NCBI GenBank assembly: GCA_015680685.1 | Contig: MNCI01014206.1 | Span: 24,584 to 88,583 of the forward strand | Length of the DNA: 64,000 nucleotides | Origin: Gnetum montanum | Lineage: Eukaryota; Streptophyta; Gnetopsida; Gnetales; Gnetaceae | Direction of reading: 5' to 3' | Shown here: one piece after another, positions 56,757-64,000 of the stretch | Numbering within the stretch: position 1 is the first letter of the stretch | Layout of the letters: each line of letters begins with the position of its first letter | Translations under genes and position numbers: made by a program | The notes under the pieces: generated by a model | Database searches by the model: none | The model's input: the letters and a program-made list of their open reading frames with translations, nothing else | What the model was told of the DNA's origin: nothing

Positions 56757-57727
56757 ATTTTGTAATGAGTATACATATTTATCCAAAATTATAATAAAAA
56801 TTAATCATTCATATGAAAAAATATGTACCAAGGGGTGATAGACCCTTGGCTGGCTACTATAGGGTTTACATTGGTTAGCTGTTGTCCACAAATTGAAGCC
56901 TTATTCTTTCTTCAAGTACTTTATTTCCTCTGCAACACAATGAGATTTCACATGCCTCATAGCTTAAACTTGCTACATGAAACAAAAATAGGAAAAAAAA
57001 AAGAGAAAGAAAAGTTCTTACTGAAGTGATAATAGGATCACAATGCATAATTAGCTTTCAGTCATCATACATCTTTATCATCAAATAGTACTTGAATTTT
57101 ACAATGCACTCAAACATTAAATGAAAATCATTTAATATACACACAAAAAAGGAACAAAGAAATAGAAACAAAGTACTTACCGGAGGCTCCAACCAACTAG
57201 ATAAAATTTCTCAAAGAAAACATGATCACTTATTAACTCTCTACACACTTTTAAAGTCCTACACAGTTGAAAGGTAAACCTGAAAATCAAAAAATGCAGT
57301 TAAAATGACTTCCTTCTTAGTTCCTATCAGTAGGTAATGGATATCTATATAGCGAAAACGATTCACAGACATAACTTATCTAGGTCCATAGCCAACAAAG
57401 AAAAGATAATTTTTAGAATCTTAAAATATGTTATACATTAACAATTAAGCTCTTTGATTCACAAAAAAAAAATTAAAAAAGAAAAAGGTTCAAACTTACA
57501 TGATCTCTTTGTTGTAAGCCTTGCAATCACATTATTTTACATTATCCCAATCACAACCAAGATCATGGAAAATTTATTTTATCAATGCTATTTTATAAAA
57601 ATAACCTTTGACATAGAAATGATCACAAAGGACCAACATTTCTCTTCTGCAGCTTCATTTTTGAAATTGTTTAGAATTATCTGCAATGCTAATTATGTGA
57701 ATTCCTCAAAAAAAGGACACCAAATTT
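56757..57727. repeat. Tandem unit copy 1, about 970 bases
   Basis: Starts at AATTTTGTAATGAGTATACA and repeats as copy 2 at an offset of 969-971 bases throughout (for example TATTTATCCAAAA, GGCTGGCTACT, TCTTTGATTCACAAAAA, GATCTCTTTGTTGTA). Roughly 90 percent of positions agree by eye. Confidence 0.85.
57181..57279 (-). other. Exon-like segment, 33 codons, F-box-like
   Basis: On the minus strand ATTTTCAG precedes and GTAAGT follows a 99-base segment that is open in one frame only: FTFQLCRTLKVCRELISDHV, then FFEKFYLVGWSLR. The pattern of Leu, Cys-Arg, Leu and a final FEK.YL..W recalls the C-terminal half of F-box domains (substrate adaptors of SCF ubiquitin ligases). That is only a resemblance. 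Its counterpart in the second tandem unit has stops and a lost acceptor. Confidence 0.4.
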
Positions 57728-58697
57728 TGTAATGAGTATATACATATTTATCCAAAAGTATAATAAAAATTAATCACTCGTATGAAAAAATACATACTAG
57801 GGGGTGATAGCCCCTGGCTGGCTACTGTAGGGTTTATGCTAGTTAGCTATTGTCCACAAATTGAAGCCTTATTCTTTCCTCAAATACTTTATTTCCTCTA
57901 CAACACAATGAGTTTTCACATGCCTCATAGCTTGAATTCGCTACATGAAACAAAAATAGGAAAAAAGAAAGAAAGAAAGTTCTTAGTAAAGTGATACTCA
58001 GATCACGACATATAATTAGCCTTCAATCATCATACATCTTTATCATCAAATAGTACTTGAATTTTACACCGTACTCAAACATTAAATGAAAATCATTTAA
58101 TATATACATACACACAAATCAGAAATAGAGATATAGAAACAAATCACTTACCAGAGACTCTGAACAACTAGATAAAATTTCTAAAAGAAAACATGCTCAC
58201 TTATTAACTCTCTACACACTCTTAAAGTCCTACATAATTAAAAGGTAACCATAGAAATCAAAAAATGCAGTTAAAATGACTTACTTCTTAGTTCCTATCA
58301 ATAGGTCATGGATATCTATATAGCAAAAATGGATCACAAACATAACTTATCTAGGTCCATAGCCAACAAAGAAAAGACAATTTTTAGAATCTTAAAATAT
58401 GTTCTACAGTAACAATTAAGCTCTTTGATTCATAAAAAAAAAAAATTAAAAAAAGGTTCAAATTTATATGATCTCTTTGTTGTAGGCCTTGTAATCACAT
58501 TATTTTCACATGATCCCATCACAACCAAGATCACAGAAAATTTATTTTATCAATTCTATCTTATAAAAATGACCTTTGATATAGAAATGGTCACAAAGGA
58601 CCAACATTTCTCTTCTAATGCTTTATTTTTTAAACTATTTGGAATTATCTACAATGCTAATTATGTGGATTTCTCAAAAAAGAAAAGAAAAGGATGA
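57728..58697. repeat. Tandem unit copy 2, about 970 bases
   Basis: Partner of 56757-57727. Partial, more diverged copies lie at 59228-59540 and 62980-63470. Confidence 0.85.
58152..58249 (-). pseudogene. Decayed copy of the exon-like segment
   Basis: The same sequence as 57181-57279 in tandem unit 2. The donor GTAAGT is kept, but the acceptor CAG is changed (ATAG on the plus strand where CTG is expected), and two in-frame stops interrupt LCRTLRVCRELISEHVFF. Confidence 0.45.
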
Positions 58698-59227
58698 CCA
58701 TATATACTAGTTTAGCTATATATTTACAATATAGATATATTATTTAGATGAGAGAATTTTTAATATTTTTCAAATTAATAAAATATCAAACTGATTCACT
58801 GAGAATGGACTTTCACATTGAAAAACAAAAATCAAAACCAATGCACGTTGTTTAATGATAATTCTAGTGAAAAAGTTCAGCACTTTACTCAACTTTACAA
58901 AAAAAATTTACTTCTTAGGATAAGGTCAAGGTAACAAAGTAGTTACCTTCTCAACTAAAGTCTAAATCAAAATAATTTCCCATGAAAATGTTCATCTCTT
59001 AGTCCAACATTATGACATAATTATTTATTTACGGCAACAAAGTCCAACCAACTGGGGTTTGGCCTCTCAACCAAAAAGCTCCTTCTTAGCTATTATAACA
59101 ATAGTAAATAACCATGACCAAAAGAGCTCTCCTCACCAAAACGATAATAAAATTATTTTACCATGACTAACAAGGACTCTCTTGGATTAGGCTAGTAGTT
59201 GTCCTCTTAGCCAAAATATTTATCCAT

Positions 59228-59540
59228 AATGATGTTAAGAATTAATCATTAATATGAATATGCTCGAGGTGATAGACCCCTGGTTGGCTACTATAATGCT
59301 TATGCTAGTTAGTGGTTGTCCATTAATTGAAGCTTTATTCTTTCCTCAAATACTTTGTTTCTCCTACAACACAATGAATTTTCATGACTCATGCTTGAAC
59401 TTATTACATAGAACAAAAATTAGGAGAAAAGAAAAAAGAAAAATTTTCACTGAATTGATAGAGTGATAGTAGGCTCCTGATGTATGATTAGCCTTCAGTC
59501 ATGATACATCTATATCCTCAAATAGACTGATAGATTTGAA
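59228..59540. repeat. Partial third copy of the tandem unit
   Basis: Matches the first third of the 970-base unit (GGTGATAGACCCCTGGTTGG and CAACACAATGAATTTTCATG-type segments) with more mismatches. Confidence 0.7.
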
Positions 59541-59653
59541 TGTTTTCTAGGATACATCATTGTTACGTCCACAAAATGCTTTGATTGAATATAGGTAATA
59601 ATACAACAAACATAGGCCACTCAAAACTTTACAACCCATTACTTTGTACTTAC

Positions 59654-59721
59654 CAGCTCAACTATACTCCCATTAGTTCCTTGTATCAATTCTTGCAAAT
59701 ATTTTAGTTCTCTCTCTAACC
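59654..59721 (-). other. Exon-like segment encoding LERELKYLQELIQGTNGSIV
   Basis: Minus strand: acceptor-like TTTCTCAAG, a 68-base open segment with a helical, charged protein, then donor GTAAGTAC. The tandem units carry decayed relatives (EIKYLKKE followed by a stop, at about 56933-56907), each after a TTGCAG or TTGTAG. Confidence 0.35.
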
Positions 59722-62536
59722 CTTGAGAAATCAATTGCAACTAATGAATCATCTAGTATAATTCAAAACCTCTTACAAAATAATAAAGAAAAAGAAAAAT
59801 AAAAGCAAACTATAGATCATACAATAAACACAGTATATATTAAAGGGTCATCACATGGAGGCTCAATGCTCATCCTACAAGGGTGAGGTCCCAACAGGGT
59901 CAATGGATGAGAGAAAGCCTTGGAATTTTAGAAAAAAGGTGTAGACCATAGTCAAAAATCCCATAAAAATTAGAAACTGCATTCTACAGAAGAGTGATAA
60001 AGAAAGGTGCTGCTCTTTAAAACTAAACAGAAATTGGATAAAAAGTGAAAAAAAATCATCAAATAAAAATGCACATTGAAGTCAATTTCCACACATGAGA
60101 ATTAGAAAACATACCTAAGACTCTAGCCTCATATGGATTTTTGTTCGAGAATTTTAAAAAAGCTTATAGTAAAAAAATGGCAAAGGCCAAATTATAACCG
60201 TACAGAAAGAAAAAAAGGCTATGGTTTTCTGGCCTTTGGCTTGCTCACACGTTTAAGTGGGCAGAACCACGTATACCATCTTCTTTCTTCATGAGCTGAG
60301 CTTATGTTATTTTCATGGACAAAACATATCATGCTTCATTGAAGATTGTCTTTCGTGTAAAAACAAAGATAGCTTGTCTTTCAATGGAAATCAGTAGCCC
60401 TTCTAGCAAATAAATTGAAGGAAAACATTCTGTTTTGAGGTATTTTCCTTGCACTTCTTAATGCTAGCAGGGAAGTTGCTTTAACATTCTTCACCAAAAA
60501 TTCAGGAGTAACTGCCATGGTGAATTCCACACCAGACAGATATCATTTGTCCAACAAATTTTCGTGATGATAATGTCTTATTAATGTGGTGCTTCTTCAA
60601 AAGAATTCTTCAAGTCCTTGATGTTATCAAATCCGTTTCAATTTTTTCATCAACATCCATAGATGTCATTTATTGGCTAAAAAAAAAAGGTTGTAGTCAT
60701 AATTGTTGTTGTTCTGTGCCATGGATGCCTCCTAAAAGGTCTGACGCTCTGGGTCATTCATAGTATTTAAATCTATTCCATATTTTTCTTTGATAAAGTT
60801 AGAACTCAATGTAGTCAAAAGGAAAACACTGTTTTATACCATCATTAGAGACATGCTAAGTTCCATGGAAGTTTCCTTGCCCATTCTTATGATGGGCAAT
60901 GTCTACCAGTGCACTGTTCTTGAAAAGATTGTCACTCAGAACCAATTTTCAACATTAGAGATTAGGATTAGGAGTTTGTCGACAGCTAACACCACATGAC
61001 AGATGGCTAAAGTTTGATGGAAAGAGTTTTGCCAGAAGATGAATATCCCTAGTCTGGGATAAGCCACTTGCAAGGACAGTTTTTCACTTGGGAGACAAGC
61101 TACAGCATACATAGCCCAGTACATATAGTAAAACACAATAAGCATAGCAATTCCTCACTAAAGTTTCTCCTCTTTATATATCATTATATCTCTATTTGGT
61201 ATGTTTCTATGCAATATGGTACACAGTTTGGTTTCAAATGAGTTTGGAGTAAAAAAAAGACGAGATCAGTAAGGAATCTGAAAGAAATGTATCCTTTATG
61301 CGGTATCCTTAGTAAAGAACACATCAATTATGGTTATTGGCATTTGGAAATTGTTTATGAAAAAAAAATATTTTAGGCAAGGGCACATCTAATCTATAAA
61401 CAAAAAACCAAGTTAATCACAAATAAGCCTATCTTAGATTTCAACAGCAATTTCAAATGTTGTTACATAGAATTCTGTTGAGCAATAGTAAATCAATTTT
61501 CTGGAAAATATTGCTCCTAGACCAGCTATAAAACTCTTTCTATAAACTCTATAAGAAAGATGCTTCCTTACAAAGTTTTTATTTAATATTATTCTTTATT
61601 CTGAAGATTCAGGTTGAACGTTCTCAGTTTTTAAACCCTAATTAAACAAACTCATAATTTTTATAGATGGAGAAACAAGATCATAAAAATCTCATTGAAA
61701 TTTTTTTCAATTATATATAAACTGGATCATTTGGAGAAAGCCTCATCCTACAGCTCATATATGCAACTAACATAAGGAGGGATAGAAATCAAACTATTTT
61801 CATTAGTTAATTTAAAGATTAGTTGCTTATGACATTATCTTAACATAATTTATAAGTATGTTATGTATACGGTTTTAAAAAGCCCTATTGGCAGCCTGAA
61901 GAGAAAACAGTCCATTATCAAAATCAACACATGTAATTATGGATATAAAAATAGGATATGGTATCAGGCACATGTAGGAGGAATAATTATTGATGCACAG
62001 GACACTACGCTCTCTACCTGTTCCTGTTAAAAAACAATCCTAATCACATAAAAGAACTAATCAGGATTCTATATCTAATATGGAATATATTTGAAATGGA
62101 AATTGTATTTGCATCAAATAAACAATATTGTTCTCTCAGTGCCTTACCCTTGAAACTATATCCTTTTACGTAGAATCAAACATGAAATATAAAAAACGAT
62201 ACACAAAAGAGAGAAGCTGGACATTATAACAATCTTTAAAAAACAAAAGATAAAAACAAACATATTATCAATGCCCATGTCCCTCCCCTGATTTTAAAAC
62301 TGTAGATGCATCTGTGTATTTTCGTAAAAAACCAACAGGTGATCAATATCAGTAAATACAGATTTATCAATATGGATAATAATGATGGACCACAAAGACA
62401 GCAAACAAACCTGGATTTCTTCCTAGCTGTCCATACTTCAATGCTAGAATTAAGTGTATCACAATTGCAACATATGTGATAAGTGCTAACGATGAAGCAA
62501 AGAGAAAATAAAAAAGAAATAAACTCAGATATTTAC
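59722..62536. other. AT-rich DNA, no firm feature
   Basis: A minus-strand frame at about 60518-60420 reads MAVTPEFLVKNVKATSLLAL, and a donor-like CTTAGGTATG lies at about 60112-60121. Neither is enough to call a gene. Confidence 0.3.
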
Positions 62537-62568
62537 CTCATTGCAAGGCCTGACATCCCAATGTTGTC
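62537..62568 (-). other. Possible micro-exon, 32 bases
   Basis: Minus strand: TTTTACTTCAG, then 32 bases (one frame QHWDVRPCNE), then GTAAAT. Good acceptor, fair donor. Confidence 0.25.
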
Positions 62569-62759
62569 CTGAAGTAAAAGTACTTCATAAAAGCTCAATA
62601 TCACTACCAAATTCTTTAACCAGATCTATGATTAAAAAATGGAGTACCATACATGTGAAAATTGTAGTCGAAAAACAATGTTGCTCTCCTCTAGTGCCTA
62701 GCTACTAGAAGTTATGTGTAATGATGATTATATGGTTCCTTCCAACATATCAAAATTTT

Positions 62760-63470
62760 GCGATGAGTATATATAAATATATATCCACTTGTCTAAAGAA
62801 TGAATCATTCACATAAAGAGGCAAAAAAGTTACCTGGGCAAAGCACCCAATGAAAACCCAATATCACAACTAGTTTCTTTTATTATAATTTTTTTCAAAA
62901 GTAAATTACCTTTAATGTGGAAATTATATCCAAGAGACAACATCTCTCTTTTCCAATGCTAAAAAATGACAAAAATTTATGATGAGTATGTACTGATTTA
63001 TCTAAATTTGTAACATGAATGGATTACTCATATAGAAGAAAACTTACCCAGGGTGGTAGACCTCTGTGTGGTTTCCTTTTTTATTTTTATTTTTATTTTT
63101 TGATTCCTTCTTTTAATTCCACTACTCTTCTTGAAGTGAAGATTTGAACTTTGTCCACATGCTTCCATTCCTGTGCAATACACAATGATTTTTGCATAAC
63201 TTACAAGCTGAACTCATTATATTGAACATGATCCAGAGACAATAGTTATTAGACAGGGATGCTAGACTTCTAATGTACAACTGGTCTTGGGTATTACTGT
63301 ACCATTATCATCAATTAGGAGGATAATATTACACCCTCAAATTCAAAAAAAAAATCATTATAAATAAAATGGAATCATTCAATATGAAAATACAAATATG
63401 AAATAAAAAAGTAGAGATAAATTACTTTAAAGGGCCCATACTACCAAAGATCAAACATGAAATTAATGTA
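62760..63470. repeat. Further diverged copies of the tandem unit
   Basis: GATGAGTATATATAAATATA at about 62762 and GATGAGTATGTACTGATTTA at about 62980 each start a block like the 970-base unit. In both, minus-strand donor-like sites persist (CCCAGGTAACT near 62835, CCTGGGTAAGT near 63050). Confidence 0.55.
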
Positions 63471-64000
63471 TCCATGTCCAATATTTTGCTGCAAACACTT
63501 TGCATGGGAACCCTAACATTACAAAGATATTTTCTCTCCGTTATTTAATAGATAACAAAAAGATGGTTTTATTGGAAAAATTTCAGGTCTATGATGATGT
63601 GTTATTTGAAAGTGGCAATTCCATGCATCAATGTTTCTAATAACATGTCTAGAAAGAAAAGAGCAAATGTGTTACCTATGATCTTCAGCAACATCTACCT
63701 AGCCCCCACCCATCTAGAAGAAATGTACCCCTTAGGTATGCATTTTAAGGAATTTATCCATTGTGGTTATAAGTTTAAGAAAACTGTTTATCAAGAACAA
63801 ATATTTTAGGTAAGAAAAAATCTCAATCTCAGTTAACACTATATTTTATTCTAATACTATTTTCAAAAACCTTACAGAAACCTTACTTCAACAAAGATTC
63901 TAGAAAATTGACTTACAAACTACCAATATTTTTTAACTCCAATGCCTATTATCCAATGGTAATTTTCCAGATTAGCCTAGTTTCCACTGAGTAATGTGTA
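63471..64000. other. Unassigned sequence at the window end
   Basis: No feature recognised; AT-rich. Confidence 0.3.

Noticed and set aside
60936-61145. Minus-strand 69-codon hydrophobic frame
   Set aside because: No homology or context support.
1-64000. tRNA, rRNA or organelle insertions
   Set aside because: No cloverleaf, rRNA signature or plastid/mitochondrial gene was recognised by reading; a covariance-model scan was not possible here.

Overview
This window reads as plant nuclear DNA from a large, repeat-rich genome. It is AT-rich and consists almost entirely of decayed, nested LTR retrotransposons (Ty3/gypsy), one Helitron with a plant-type Rep-helicase, a LINE tail and some low-copy intron-like DNA. 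A captured exon resembling the N-terminal domain of plant caffeate-type O-methyltransferases also points to a seed plant. The size and age of the elements would suit a gymnosperm, but that is a guess. No intact host gene, rRNA, tRNA or CRISPR array is visible. Five single-N junctions and one 249-base N run mark assembly joins.

Layout. (1) 1-5126 and 11694-about 12130: element A, an old plus-strand gypsy element (LTR end, gag, protease, RT, RNase H and integrase remnants). It is split by element B, 5127-11693, a minus-strand LTR element of the same family that carries gag and one extra ORF but no recognisable pol. (2) About 14040-15918 and 33394-34300: a decayed coiled-coil, gag-like coding region split by element C. 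(3) 15914-33393: element C, a 17.5 kb Ogre/Tat-type element with 2.1-2.2 kb LTRs, a perfect 5-bp target duplication, gag-pro, an intron-like spacer, RT-RNase H, a second archaeal-type RNase H and integrase. (4) 34854-52085: element D, a Tekay/Del-like element with 2.5 kb LTRs that has lost gag and RT. Its 3' LTR is interrupted at 41025-49623 by a minus-strand Helitron carrying Rep-helicase, a 157-bp tandem array, a 522-bp foldback at its 3' end and an O-methyltransferase exon. (5) 52794-53209: a 5'-truncated RTE-type LINE with a 17-bp target duplication. (6) About 54-64 kb: intron-like DNA with tandem 970-bp units and minus-strand exon-like segments, perhaps relics of a duplicated host gene.

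How the parts relate. Element B looks like a non-autonomous partner of the A family: it shares gag and the terminal LTR block and sits antisense inside A. Element C inserted into the gag-like region. The Helitron inserted into D's 3' LTR, and comparison with the 5' LTR shows a clean A|T insertion with no duplication. Every retroelement reading frame carries stops or frameshifts, so none looks autonomous now. I see no clearly new biological system. The best candidates for novelty are the A/B pair, the dispersed TAAACT repeats at the coding-block edges of C, the gene-capturing Helitron with its terminal foldback, and the exon-bearing tandem units near the right end.
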